Source: Nocardioides sp. zg-1308 (lineage in GTDB: Bacteria > Actinomycetota > Actinomycetes > Propionibacteriales > Nocardioidaceae). From it: a stretch of DNA of 64,000 nt. The notes under the pieces were generated by a model that made no database searches, was not told the DNA's origin, and saw only the letters and a list, made by a program, of their open reading frames with translations. Of this stretch, positions 26,708-35,247 are shown piece by piece. The stretch lies in NCBI RefSeq assembly GCF_013155375.1, contig NZ_JABJQY010000002.1, forward strand, positions 62,001-126,000, read 5' to 3'. The translations under genes and the position numbers were made by a program. Numbering within the stretch: position 1 is the first letter of the stretch; the number at the start of each line of letters is the position of its first letter.

Positions 26708-27484
26708 CTAAGAGCCGGCTCCGACAAGGCCGAACGCGTCCTCCAGCGTCGGTATCCGCTCGCGACGCAGGTGGGTGGCGAGCGGCCGGCCGACGTGACG
26801 GAAGTGCCAGCTCTCGTGGGCGTAGCCGGTCATCCGCTGACCCCTGGCCGGGTAGCGCAGGACGAAGCCGAACCGGTGCGCGTGGCGCCGCAGCCAGCGG
26901 GCCTCGCGCGTCCTCGCGAAGCACGCCTGGACGTTGCACTCGCCCGTCGAGGCCCGGCCCAGGTCGACGGCGAGGCCGGTCTGGTGCTCGGAGTGGCCGG
27001 CGGGCGCCGTGGTCCGCGCGGCCCGCTCGGCCCCGCGGGCGGCCACCGCGCCGGCGTACAGCTGGGCCTGCCGTCCGTGGGACCGGTAGGCGCTCATCAC
27101 GCGCAGGTCCAGCGCAGCGCGACGGCCGGCGCCGAGCAGCGCGGCGAGCGGACGTACGACGCGCGGGTGGACGAGGTAGCCCTCGACGACCGCCAGCTCG
27201 GGCCGGTGCGTGGCCGGGCGCAGGGGACGCCGCTGGTTGACCACGACCCAGGGGCTGCGGGGGTCGTCGATCGAGTGGCGCGTGAGGTCGAAGGGGTCGG
27301 GCTGCCGCAGTGGCGCCGGGTCGGCCGCAGGGGCGCCGCCACCGGCCGGCTCGCCGGCCTGCTCGCCGGCCTGCTCGCCGGGCGCCGACCGCGCCGGCGC
27401 GGTGGTGTCGGCGCCGGCCGAGCAGCCCACCATCAGCGCCGTCACGACCACCGCGACGACCATGCCGGCGGCACGGTGGCCCAC
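26708..27484 (-). CDS. M15-family D-Ala-D-Ala carboxypeptidase lipoprotein
   Basis: A 258-residue protein with a lipoprotein signal peptide (lipobox LMVGC at about residues 17-21). The M15B motifs are visible: SAYRSHGRQAQLY, GHSEHQTGLAVDL (metal His and Asp) and YAHESWHFRHVG (catalytic Glu, metal His). It would trim peptidoglycan stem peptides at the cell surface. A GEQA tandem repeat just after the lipid anchor comes from a 12-bp DNA repeat (27343-27380). The GTG start is 2 bp after the upstream gene. Confidence 0.9.
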   Translation of the reverse strand: MGHRAAGMVVAVVVTALMVGCSAGADTTAPARSAPGEQAGEQAGEPAGGGAPAADPAPLRQPDPFDLTRHSIDDPRSPWVVVNQRRPLRPATHRPELAVVEGYLVHPRVVRPLAALLGAGRRAALDLRVMSAYRSHGRQAQLYAGAVAARGAERAARTTAPAGHSEHQTGLAVDLGRASTGECNVQACFARTREARWLRRHAHRFGFVLRYPARGQRMTGYAHESWHFRHVGRPLATHLRRERIPTLEDAFGLVGAGS

Positions 27485-27486
27485 GG

Positions 27487-27768
27487 TCAGGCCCGCTTGA
27501 TGCGGCGGGGCGCGTCAGGCAGGTCGAGCGGCGCCACCGGCTGCTCGGGGGCGGGCTCCTCGTCGAGCCACCCGTCGTGGGTGTCGACGAGCACCTCGAG
27601 CATGAAGCCCGGTGCGTCGCTGGTGATGGCCCAGGGGTGGTCCTCGTCGTCGTCCTCCCCCGCCAGCCGCTCGCGCTCCAGCTGCGCCTCGAAGCCGTCG
27701 GCCCTCAGCCGCGCCACGGCAGCCCGTGCGTCGTCCTCGTCGAAGAAGATGGCCCTCACGGGGGCCAT
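27487..27768 (-). CDS. Hypothetical 93-residue acidic protein
   Basis: No family recognised. It begins MAPVRAIFFDEDDARAAVARL, has an acidic centre (GEDDDEDHPWAI) and a basic tail (PRRIKRA). An alternative GTG start lies 9 nt in. High GC at third codon positions and close spacing to the M15 gene support that it is expressed. It looks soluble, with an alpha/beta pattern in the first 60 residues. Confidence 0.7.
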   Translation of the reverse strand: MAPVRAIFFDEDDARAAVARLRADGFEAQLERERLAGEDDDEDHPWAITSDAPGFMLEVLVDTHDGWLDEEPAPEQPVAPLDLPDAPRRIKRA

Positions 27769-27790
27769 TCTCCACCACCCCCTCCCACCC

Positions 27791-27852
27791 GGTAGTCCCC
27801 ATCAATCGAGTCGTGCCGGACACCCGCCGACGACCCGAACGATGGGGACTAC
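27791..27852. repeat. Tag hairpin, downstream side of nuclease copy 2
   Basis: GTAGTCCCCATC (27792-27803) pairs perfectly with GATGGGGACTAC (27841-27852); GTCG/CGAC pairs extend the stem. The TAG of the right arm (27851-27849) is the stop codon of the DUF559-like gene. The tag differs from that of copy 1 after TAGTCC (CCATCAA in place of AGTGGCG). Confidence 0.88.
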
Positions 27853-28853
27853 AACGACTCGAGCCCGCGCGCACGGGCCCACGGCTCCCACCACGCGGGC
27901 CTCTCGAGCGTCCACCGTCGGCGGTCCGGCGGCAGGAGCAGGCATCGCTCGCGGGCGGCTCGCATCCGTGTGACCACGAGGTCCGTGTCGAGGAGGTCGC
28001 CGCCCACCACCTCGAAGACCTCGATGCCCGCCGTGCGGAGTCGCTCGTGCCGGGCGACGTCCTGGCGATGTCGTTGGCCGTCCTTGTGATCGGCGCCCTG
28101 GTACTCCCCCGCGCAGCCCATCTCGTCGAACAAATCGGGGATGGCCAGGAGGTTCCCGTCGAGGTCGAACACCGGCGTGTTGCACAGCGGACGCGGCAGG
28201 TCGGCGTCCCACATCCAGGCGAGGACCATCCGCACCTCCTGCGGACTCCAGCACCCGAGTCCCGCCACGGCGGCCACGTCCCGCGCCAGCCCGACGCCGG
28301 TCCACGCGTTGCGGGAGGCGACGTACGCCCTGAAGCCGCCGGCGCTCACCTCGCGAGCAACGATGGCCATCTCGATGTCGACGACCGCCTGCCGAGGGAT
28401 GCGGTGGCGGCGGACCTCGTCGAAGAGCGCTCGTTCGGCCACGGCGGTCCACACGCCGTCGACGACCTCGCGCTCGCCCGGCGGCAGCTGCTCCCAGCTG
28501 ATCGAGATCCGCGGGTCGGGTCGGAGCAGTCCGTGGCCCACCACCACGGGGACCGGCAACAGCTCGTCGGCTGCTGCGGTGCCGTCGAAGAACGTCGCTC
28601 CCCGCCAGCGGAGGGCCGCCCACCCCGTGACGGCGCCGTGCATCCGGATGCGGCTGCCCTGCTCGAGGATGCGCTGCTCGACGTGAGAGCCGTCGGTGTC
28701 GGCCGGGACGTACATCCCGGCGGACGTCTGCCGCCACCTCGGACCCCGAGCCTGCGACTTCGTCGGGCCGGACACCCCGCGGACATCGACGCGGAGCGGG
28801 CGGACGAGGTCCGTCGCGCGGGGCGTACGCGGGGACCACCGGTGCTCGTCCAT
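27849..28853 (-). CDS. AbiEi/DUF559-like protein with PD-(D/E)XK-type nuclease fold, copy 2
   Basis: A 334-residue paralogue of the gene at 16.6 kb with the same layout: QTSAGMYVPADTD and GAVTGWAALRWRG in the N-terminal part, then CWSPQEVRMVLAW, AIPDLFDEMGCAGEYQG and an RxxxxxRHERLRTAGIEVFEVV helix. PDL and GEY fit the D...ExK-like core of DUF559/Vsr nucleases. The start is ATG 28853; the longer frame reads through the upstream hairpin. The stop codon is formed by the tag repeat. Function is not established; AbiEi relatives act as antitoxins. Confidence 0.7.
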   Translation of the reverse strand: MDEHRWSPRTPRATDLVRPLRVDVRGVSGPTKSQARGPRWRQTSAGMYVPADTDGSHVEQRILEQGSRIRMHGAVTGWAALRWRGATFFDGTAAADELLPVPVVVGHGLLRPDPRISISWEQLPPGEREVVDGVWTAVAERALFDEVRRHRIPRQAVVDIEMAIVAREVSAGGFRAYVASRNAWTGVGLARDVAAVAGLGCWSPQEVRMVLAWMWDADLPRPLCNTPVFDLDGNLLAIPDLFDEMGCAGEYQGADHKDGQRHRQDVARHERLRTAGIEVFEVVGGDLLDTDLVVTRMRAARERCLLLPPDRRRWTLERPAWWEPWARARGLESL

Positions 28854-28960
28854 GCGACGAGCACAGCCGTGCAAGCTGGCCACCGCTGGGCCCGCGGCGC
28901 GAGGTTGTGGACGAGCGGGCGGGGCGACGTCCTGTGGACGCCTGGCGGTCCTCCACCCCG

Positions 28961-29024
28961 GGATAGTCCCCATCAATCGGGCTGCTCGGAGGCCCTGCGG
29001 GCGACCCGCTTGATGGGGACTACC
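28961..29024. repeat. Tag hairpin, upstream side of nuclease copy 2
   Basis: TAGTCCCCATCAA (28964-28976) pairs perfectly with TTGATGGGGACTA (29010-29022). Inner bases CGGGCTG / GCGACCCG partly continue the stem. It lies 108 bp upstream of the nuclease start and 59 bp before the next gene on the plus strand. The same tag sequence is on the other side of the nuclease gene. Confidence 0.88.
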
Positions 29025-29082
29025 CCGACGGACACCCGCAGGGAGGGCCAGGGGCGGACCGCCCGCTGGCTAGGGTCGCGAC

Positions 29083-30309
29083 ATGCGATCCGAAGGCGAC
29101 ACCCCGCCCGAGCCCGCAGACCTCCCGGAGGACCCGGCAAACGACGGGCCGGAGGACCCGACGGACCACCCGACGGACGCCCCGACGGACCACCCGCAGG
29201 CACGCCCGACGGCCTCCGAGGTGCCGTACGTCCAGGGCGTGCACCTGCAGCGCACCGACGAGAACGTCCGGGAGATCGCCGCGTTGACGGCGATCACCGG
29301 CGAGCCGCCGGGGCTGGCCGGTCTCCTCGACGACCTGAAGTACGACGTCCGCCGGGCGCGGGTCGTGCCGAGGCTGCTCGGCCGGGCGGTGCGCGAGGCG
29401 TGGCGCTGGGACGCCTACGACGAGCGCGACCTGCAGTGGTACCCGCAGGGCATCTCGACCAGCGCCGATGCCTCGGACACGGGCGACATCGACGGCCGCC
29501 GCGTCGTCGTGACGACGTGGTACTCGACCGGCAAGGACGGCATCAAGCGCGGGTCGCGGGTGAGCTTCGTGGACCTCGACTCCGGCACGTACCGCCACGT
29601 CCTGCTGGTCTCGCCGGTCTTCGACAAGGCCGGCAACCTCACCCTCCGACCCACGAGCATCCACGCCGGCGGGATCGTGTGGGCCGGGCCCTACCTGCAC
29701 GTCGCCGCCACCGGCCGCGGGTTCGTCACCGCGCGCGTCGACGACATCATGCGGGTGGCCGGCGACGACGACCACCCCGACGAGCTGGGCATCGAGGGCA
29801 CCGCCCTCCGCTCCTTCGGCCACCGTTACGTCCTGCCGGTGCGCTTCACCTACCAGGCGCACGCCGACGAGGGCCACGAGAAGCTGCGCTACTCCTTCAT
29901 GTCGCTGGACCGGCGATCGGACCCGCCGGCGCTGCTCGCGGGCGAGTACGCCCTCAAGCGCGACGCCACGACCCGGCTGGCGCGCTACCACCTCGACCCG
30001 GAGACGTGGCAGCTCGCCGTGGGCGACGACGGGTTCTCCCGCCCGATCGCCGTCGACGAGGGCGGAGTGCGGCAGATGCAGGGCGCCGTCATCGCGTCGG
30101 GGCGCTACCACGTCACCGTCTCCCACGGACCGTGGATGCCCGGGTCCGTGTGGTCCGGGCGGCCGGGGTCGATGCGCGAGCGCCGGTGGGCGCTGCCGAT
30201 GGGACCGGAGGACCTGTCCTACTGGCCCTCGACGGACCGGCTGTGGTCGGTCACCGAGCACCCGCGGCGCCGCTTCATCGTGTCGATGGACCGGTCCTTC
30301 TTCGACTGA
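29083..30309 (+). CDS. Hypothetical 408-residue protein
   Basis: No family recognised with confidence. It has an acidic, Pro/Asp-rich N-terminus with DHPTDAPTDHP repeats (1-50), no signal peptide, and a body of many short beta strands (VVVTTWYSTGKDGIKRGSRVSFVDL in part), which could be a beta-propeller. Similar long hypothetical proteins are common in actinobacteria. The ATG is 6 nt after TAGGGT, leaderless. The following 30310-30348 holds GAGGCCGAC repeats. Confidence 0.7.
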   Translation: MRSEGDTPPEPADLPEDPANDGPEDPTDHPTDAPTDHPQARPTASEVPYVQGVHLQRTDENVREIAALTAITGEPPGLAGLLDDLKYDVRRARVVPRLLGRAVREAWRWDAYDERDLQWYPQGISTSADASDTGDIDGRRVVVTTWYSTGKDGIKRGSRVSFVDLDSGTYRHVLLVSPVFDKAGNLTLRPTSIHAGGIVWAGPYLHVAATGRGFVTARVDDIMRVAGDDDHPDELGIEGTALRSFGHRYVLPVRFTYQAHADEGHEKLRYSFMSLDRRSDPPALLAGEYALKRDATTRLARYHLDPETWQLAVGDDGFSRPIAVDEGGVRQMQGAVIASGRYHVTVSHGPWMPGSVWSGRPGSMRERRWALPMGPEDLSYWPSTDRLWSVTEHPRRRFIVSMDRSFFD

Positions 30310-30348
30310 CCCCGACGAGGCCGACGAGGCCGACGCGGCCGGCGAGGG

Positions 30349-31398
30349 TCAGCCCGGGCTGTGCCACTCGGTGACGTAGGGCAGGCCGCCGACCCACTCG
30401 ACCCGCGCGCCGTACATCGCGCGCCGGCCCTGCATCCGCGGCTTGTGGTCCCACTTGCCCGTGCCCGCGCAGGGCAGCGCGGTGCCCCGGCACGTCCACC
30501 CGTGCAGGAACATGGTGGTCGCGCCGCCGGCCACGTCGACCAGGTCGGCGCCGCCGGGACCGCAGAGCCCGGTCGTCGCGGTGTCGAGCAGCACGCCGGT
30601 CTCGGCGAGGCTCCAGTCGAGCAGGCTCGTCGAGCGCAGCCAGCGGGTGCTGTAGCTGCACCGGGTCCAGTCGCCCTCCGAGGCGAGCATGACGTAGCCC
30701 TCCGGCCGCGCGGCCAGGACCGGGTTCTCGATCACGCCCTCCGAGCGCAGCACCTCCACGCTCGTCGCGCCGGTGCGCACCGACTGGCCGTCGCGGGTCA
30801 GCTGCACCAGCCGGATGGTCGAGGGGATGCGGTCGGTCTTGTAGAGCAGGTACGTCGACCCGTCGGGGTCGCGGAACAGCGAGGGGTCGATCACGCCGGC
30901 GCGCGGGAGCGTCGGGTCGCGCGGCAGGAGCGGGTCCTGCGCGGGCGGCGTGTCGGCGTACGACGGGCACACGAGCGGCGCGCTCCCGACCGGGCGGAAC
31001 GGCCCGCGGGCCGAGCCGGACCGCGCGACGCCGATGCAGCGCCCGTGCTCGCCCATGCCGCGCACGGGGGTGGCGTAGTAGAGGAGCCAGCGGCCGCGGA
31101 CCCGAGCCACGTCGACGGCCCACACGCCTCCCTCACGCGACCAGTCCGGGCGGTGGGTCAGCAGGCTGGGGCCGCGGCGCCACGGGCCGTCCGCGCTCCT
31201 CGACCAGGCGTGCGGGACCCGGTCGCCGGTGGCGTAGGCCACCAGCCCGCCGGGGGTCGCGACGACCGCGGGGTCGGGGAAGTCGACGTCGAGCACCGGT
31301 CGCGGGACCGCGTCCTCGGCGAGCGCCGGCCCGGCGACGGCGAGGGTGACGGCGGTCAGCAGCAGCACGAGCAGGCGTACTGCTCCCCGGATCGGCAC
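30349..31398 (-). CDS. Secreted glycoside hydrolase of the GH43 type
   Basis: A 349-residue protein with a signal peptide (cleavage near ALAED, residue 27). The five-bladed propeller features of GH43 are visible: DFPDPAVV (catalytic base Asp), GVIDPSLFRDPDG (second Asp) and GVIENPVL (acid Glu). GH43 enzymes cleave arabinan, xylan or similar side chains. No sugar transporter is nearby, so the substrate is unknown. Confidence 0.82.
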   Translation of the reverse strand: MPIRGAVRLLVLLLTAVTLAVAGPALAEDAVPRPVLDVDFPDPAVVATPGGLVAYATGDRVPHAWSRSADGPWRRGPSLLTHRPDWSREGGVWAVDVARVRGRWLLYYATPVRGMGEHGRCIGVARSGSARGPFRPVGSAPLVCPSYADTPPAQDPLLPRDPTLPRAGVIDPSLFRDPDGSTYLLYKTDRIPSTIRLVQLTRDGQSVRTGATSVEVLRSEGVIENPVLAARPEGYVMLASEGDWTRCSYSTRWLRSTSLLDWSLAETGVLLDTATTGLCGPGGADLVDVAGGATTMFLHGWTCRGTALPCAGTGKWDHKPRMQGRRAMYGARVEWVGGLPYVTEWHSPG

Positions 31399-31425
31399 CG
31401 GGGGACCGTACCTGCTCGGGCTCCC

Positions 31426-32748
31426 TCAGGGGCGCAACGTCACGGGAAGCGTCTCGAAGCCGCGCAGGATGCGGGTCTCGCGACGCCGGGCGCCGGGCTC
31501 GAGGCGCAGGTCCGGGAAGCGCTCCCAGATCGCTCGCAGCCCGACCTCGCCCTCCATCCGGGCCAGCTGGGCGCCGAGGCAGTGGTGCCGGCCGGCGGAG
31601 AAGGAGATGTGCTCGCGGGCGTTGGCGCGGGCCACGTCGAAGCGCAGCGGGTCGGCGAAGACCTCGGGGTCGCGGTTGGCCCCACCGAGGATGGCGGTGA
31701 CCATCGACCGCGCCGGCACCCGCTCTCCGGCGAGCTCGGTGTCGCGGACCGTCATCCGGCCGGTCAGCAGGACCGGCGGGTCGAGGCGCAGCGCCTCCTC
31801 GACGACGTTGGTCCACAACGACGGGTCGGCGACGACGCGGGCGCGCTCGTCGGGGTGGTCGTGCAGCAGCGCGATGCCGTTGCCGAGGAGGTTGACCGTG
31901 GTCTCGAACCCCGCCGCCAGCACGAGGCCGGCGGTCGCCTTGAGCTCTGACTCGTCCAGTCCCTTCCCGTCGTCGCGCGCGGCGACGAGCTCGCTCAGCA
32001 GGTCGTCGCCCGGGGTGCGGCGCAGCCGCTCGAGGTGCTGGCCGAGCCACGCGTCGAACTGCGCCAGCGCGCGCGTGACCGAGCGGTAGCGGCGGAACCC
32101 GAGGCCGAGGTCGAGGCTGGGCGCGGCGGCGGAGCCGAACTCGAGCACCTGGCCGCGCTCCGCCTCGGGAACCCCCAGGATCTCGGCGATGACGGTGACC
32201 GGCAGGACGGCGCAGTAGGTCTCCACGAGGTCGACGACGCCCGTCGCGCGCGGCTCGAGCGCGTCGAGCAGGTCGGCGGCGATCTCCTCGGTGCGCTCGC
32301 GCAGCCGCTCCACCGCCCGCATGGTGAACACGCGGGTCACCAGGCGGCGGTAGCGCGTGTGGTCGGGCGGCTCGGTGACGAGCAGCGACGGCGGCTCGAC
32401 GGGGTGCAGCGTCCTCGGCGCGGACCAGCGCGCGACCCGGCCGAGCGTCCCGCTGCTCGTCGGCAGGCCGGTGCGGAAGTCGTCGCTGGTGAGCACGTGG
32501 CGCACCGCGGCGTGGCTGGTCGTGACGAAGCCGATGCGCGAGCGGTAGACCGGTCCGTGCGTGCGGATCTCCTCGACGAGGTCGAAGACCTCGTCGCTGC
32601 CGCGCGAGCCGACCCGGATGAGGCGGGCCTGCAGGTCGCCGCGGTCGGCGGCGCGACGCAGGAACACCGTCGGCAGCCCGTGCGCCACTCCCCAGTGGAC
32701 GCCCGACCTGACCTCGTGGGCGACCTGCAGGTCGGCGATCGAGGTCAT
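31426..32748 (-). CDS. Cytochrome P450
   Basis: A 440-residue soluble bacterial P450. The I-helix AAGFETT, the ExxR in VEEALRLDPP and the heme-binding loop FSAGRHHCLGAQ (Cys ligand) are intact. It needs a ferredoxin and a reductase; fdxA is 9 kb away but no link is shown. The ATG is 6 nt after TACCCT, which would serve as a leaderless promoter divergent from the DUF3054 gene. Substrate unknown. Confidence 0.93.
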   Translation of the reverse strand: MTSIADLQVAHEVRSGVHWGVAHGLPTVFLRRAADRGDLQARLIRVGSRGSDEVFDLVEEIRTHGPVYRSRIGFVTTSHAAVRHVLTSDDFRTGLPTSSGTLGRVARWSAPRTLHPVEPPSLLVTEPPDHTRYRRLVTRVFTMRAVERLRERTEEIAADLLDALEPRATGVVDLVETYCAVLPVTVIAEILGVPEAERGQVLEFGSAAAPSLDLGLGFRRYRSVTRALAQFDAWLGQHLERLRRTPGDDLLSELVAARDDGKGLDESELKATAGLVLAAGFETTVNLLGNGIALLHDHPDERARVVADPSLWTNVVEEALRLDPPVLLTGRMTVRDTELAGERVPARSMVTAILGGANRDPEVFADPLRFDVARANAREHISFSAGRHHCLGAQLARMEGEVGLRAIWERFPDLRLEPGARRRETRILRGFETLPVTLRP

Positions 32749-32785
32749 GGACGGAGGGTAGTCCGGACCTCTCTAGGGTGGGCGC

Positions 32786-33118
32786 ATGTGGCTCGTGGTC
32801 GACCTCCTGCTCGTCGGCGTCTTCGCGGTGGTCGGTCGGCTCAGCCACTACGGCACGCTGACGGCCGGCGGCTGGTGGACCACCGCGTGGCCGTTCCTCG
32901 TCGGGACGCTCGTCGCCTGGGCGGCGCTGACGGTGGCGCGACGGCCGCCGGCGGCACCGACCTCGGGCGTCGTGGTGTGGCTCGGGGCGCTGGTGGTCGG
33001 GATGCTGCTGCGCCAGGCGAGCGGCCAGGGCACCGCCACGGCGTTCGTCGTCGTGGCGACCCTCGTCCTCGGCGCCCTGCTCGTGCTGCCTAGAGTCGGT
33101 GCACGTGCCCGACGCTGA
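32786..33118 (+). CDS. DUF3054 membrane protein
   Basis: A 110-residue protein with four membrane helices, beginning MWLVVDLLLVGVFAVVGRLSH, which matches DUF3054. Function unknown. The ATG is 6 nt after TAGGGT, leaderless. Its end overlaps the MFS start by 14 bp. Confidence 0.85.
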   Translation: MWLVVDLLLVGVFAVVGRLSHYGTLTAGGWWTTAWPFLVGTLVAWAALTVARRPPAAPTSGVVVWLGALVVGMLLRQASGQGTATAFVVVATLVLGALLVLPRVGARARR

Positions 33119-34310
33119 TGCCCGACCCCGCAGCTCCGCAGTCCCCTTCGGCATCCTCCTCGTCGCCGTCGTCCTCGTCTCGGTCAACCTGCGCCCGGGT
33201 GCCTCCTCGCCCGGCCCCGTGCTGGAGGAGGTGCGCGAGGGCCTGGGCATGAGCGCCGGCGTCGCCGGCGCGATGACCGGGCTGCCGGGCCTCTGCTTCG
33301 GCCTGGTCGGCGCGCTCGCCGTGGGCTTCGCGCGGCGGGTCGGGATGACGGCCGCGATCGCGATCGGGCTCACCGCCGCCACGGTCGGGCTGCTGCTGCG
33401 GGTCGCCACCGACGACGTACCGGTCTTCCTCCTCTTCACCCTGGTCGCGCTCGCGGGCATGGCCGTCGGCAACGTGCTCGTCCCGGCCTGGATCAAGGCC
33501 CACGGCCACGCGGTCGTGCTGATGACCGTCTACGGCACCGGCCTCGTCGTGGGCGGCACGGTGGGCTCGCTCGTCACCGCGCCCGTCACCGAGGCGTCCG
33601 GCTCGTGGAAGACCGGGCTCGGCATGTGGGGGCTCATGGTGGCGCTGGCCCTGCCGCTCTGGGGCTGGCTGGCACTGCGTGAGCGACGCTCCCCCGCCGA
33701 GCACGACGTCAGTGGGGAGGCCGCGCCGAGCGGTCGGATCGCGCACTCGCCGACGGCCGTCGCGCTCACCGTCCTGTTCGGCGTGCAGTCGATGCACGCC
33801 TACGTCCAGTTCGGCTGGCTGCCCCAGATCTACCGCGACGCCGGCATCTCCGCGTCGTCCGCGGGCGCCCTGCAGGCGCTGCTCTCGAGCGTCGGGATCG
33901 CCGGCGCCCTGGTGATGCCGACCGTCATCGCGCGCAGCCGGGGCCTGCACGCCCTGATGATCGCCTTCGGCGTGATGCTCGCGCTCGGCTACGCCGGGCT
34001 GCTGGTCGCCCCGGCCACCGTCCCGTGGCTGTGGGCGCTGCTGCTCGGCCTGTCGGGGCTGGCGTTCCCGACCGCGATCGCGCTCATCACCGCACGCACC
34101 CGGCACCCGTCGGTGACCGCGCAGCTGTCCGGCTTCGTGCAGCCCATCGGCTACGCCCTCGCGGCGATCGGGCCGTTCGTCGTGGGACTCATCCACGAGG
34201 CCACCGGGGACTGGCAGCTGGTGATCGTGTTGCTGGCGCTCACGTCGGTGCCGCTGACCCTCGCGGGACTGCGCGTGGCCAGCCCGACGTACGTCGACGA
34301 CGAGATCTGA
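33105..34310 (+). CDS. MFS transporter of the CynX/NimT type
   Basis: A 401-residue protein with 12 hydrophobic segments. It begins with a short polar tail and VNLRPGASSPGPVLEEV, a conserved start in CynX/NimT (cyanate, 2-nitroimidazole) transporters. The exact substrate is unknown. The start may be GTG 33099 or 33105; I prefer 33105, which is 8 nt after TAGAGT. It overlaps the DUF3054 gene. Confidence 0.87.
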   Translation: MPDADARPRSSAVPFGILLVAVVLVSVNLRPGASSPGPVLEEVREGLGMSAGVAGAMTGLPGLCFGLVGALAVGFARRVGMTAAIAIGLTAATVGLLLRVATDDVPVFLLFTLVALAGMAVGNVLVPAWIKAHGHAVVLMTVYGTGLVVGGTVGSLVTAPVTEASGSWKTGLGMWGLMVALALPLWGWLALRERRSPAEHDVSGEAAPSGRIAHSPTAVALTVLFGVQSMHAYVQFGWLPQIYRDAGISASSAGALQALLSSVGIAGALVMPTVIARSRGLHALMIAFGVMLALGYAGLLVAPATVPWLWALLLGLSGLAFPTAIALITARTRHPSVTAQLSGFVQPIGYALAAIGPFVVGLIHEATGDWQLVIVLLALTSVPLTLAGLRVASPTYVDDEI

Positions 34311-34332
34311 GCGGTCTGTCAGGATCTGCGGC

Positions 34333-35247
34333 GTGAAGCAGTGGGTGGTGGTCGTCGGCGGAACCAACATGGACGTCGTCGCGCGCACCTCGGCCCCGCT
34401 CGTGCGGGCGACCAGCAACCCCGGCCGCACGCGCATCTCCCCCGGCGGCGTGGGCCGCAACATCGCCGCCTGCCTCGGCCTGCTCGGCGCCCCGGTGCGC
34501 CTGGTGTCGGCCGTCGGCGACGACGCGTTCGGTGAGGAGGCGCTGCGGGTGACCGCCGCCTGCGGCGCCGACGTGGGCGCCGTACGACGCGTGCTGGGCG
34601 CGACCGGCACCTACACCGCGGTCCTCGACGACCGCGGCGAGCTGGTGGCGGCGGTGTCCGACATGGCGACCGTCGACGCGCTCGAGCTCGACACCGTCCA
34701 CCTCGCCGACGCCGCGCTGGTCGTCCTCGACGGCAACCTCGCGCTGCCGCAGGCCACCCGCGTCGTCGCCGCCGCTGCGGAGGCCGGGGTGCCGCTCGCG
34801 TTCGAGCCGGTCTCGGTCGCCAAGGCCGGCCGGCTCGCAGACCTCGTGCACGACCTGTTCCTCGTCACCCCGAACGCCGACGAGCTGGCAGCCCTCACCG
34901 GTCGCCCCGCGCACGCGTGGCGCGACTCCGTCGACGACCTGCACCGGCGCGGGGTCGAGCACGTGTGGCTGCGCGACGGGGCGGCCGGCTCGTGGATGTG
35001 CACACGCGGCGGGGAGCCGGTGCACCTGCCGGCCGCGCCGGCGTCCGTCGTCGACGTGACCGGCGCGGGCGACGCCATGCTCGCCGCGTGGGTCGCGGCC
35101 TGGCTGCGGGGCGACGACCCCGTCGCCGCGGCCCGGGTGGGCCACCTGGCCGCCGCGGCGACCGTCGAGAGCCCGCACACCGTCCGTCCCGACCTCGCCG
35201 ACGCCATCGGGACCGTCCGTCACCACGCATCCGAGAAGGGGTCCTGA
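34333..35247 (+). CDS. psuK: PfkB-family kinase, probable pseudouridine kinase
   Basis: A 304-residue ribokinase-fold protein: GGTNMDVVAR and SPGGVGRNIAA at the N-terminus, and DVTGAGDAMLAAW with the catalytic Asp near the C-terminus. It should phosphorylate pseudouridine, since the next gene, with no gap, is pseudouridine-5'-phosphate glycosidase. GTG 34333 is 7 nt after CAGGAT. Confidence 0.88.
   Translation: MKQWVVVVGGTNMDVVARTSAPLVRATSNPGRTRISPGGVGRNIAACLGLLGAPVRLVSAVGDDAFGEEALRVTAACGADVGAVRRVLGATGTYTAVLDDRGELVAAVSDMATVDALELDTVHLADAALVVLDGNLALPQATRVVAAAAEAGVPLAFEPVSVAKAGRLADLVHDLFLVTPNADELAALTGRPAHAWRDSVDDLHRRGVEHVWLRDGAAGSWMCTRGGEPVHLPAAPASVVDVTGAGDAMLAAWVAAWLRGDDPVAAARVGHLAAAATVESPHTVRPDLADAIGTVRHHASEKGS

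Noticed and set aside
27343..27380. 12-bp tandem repeat as a mobile or regulatory repeat
   Set aside because: It lies within the M15 lipoprotein gene and encodes a flexible GEQA linker, as expected after a lipid anchor.
32755..32770. GGTAGTCCGGAC as another tag repeat
   Set aside because: There is no inverted partner, and the sequence is explained by the -10 element TACCCT of the P450 gene on the other strand.
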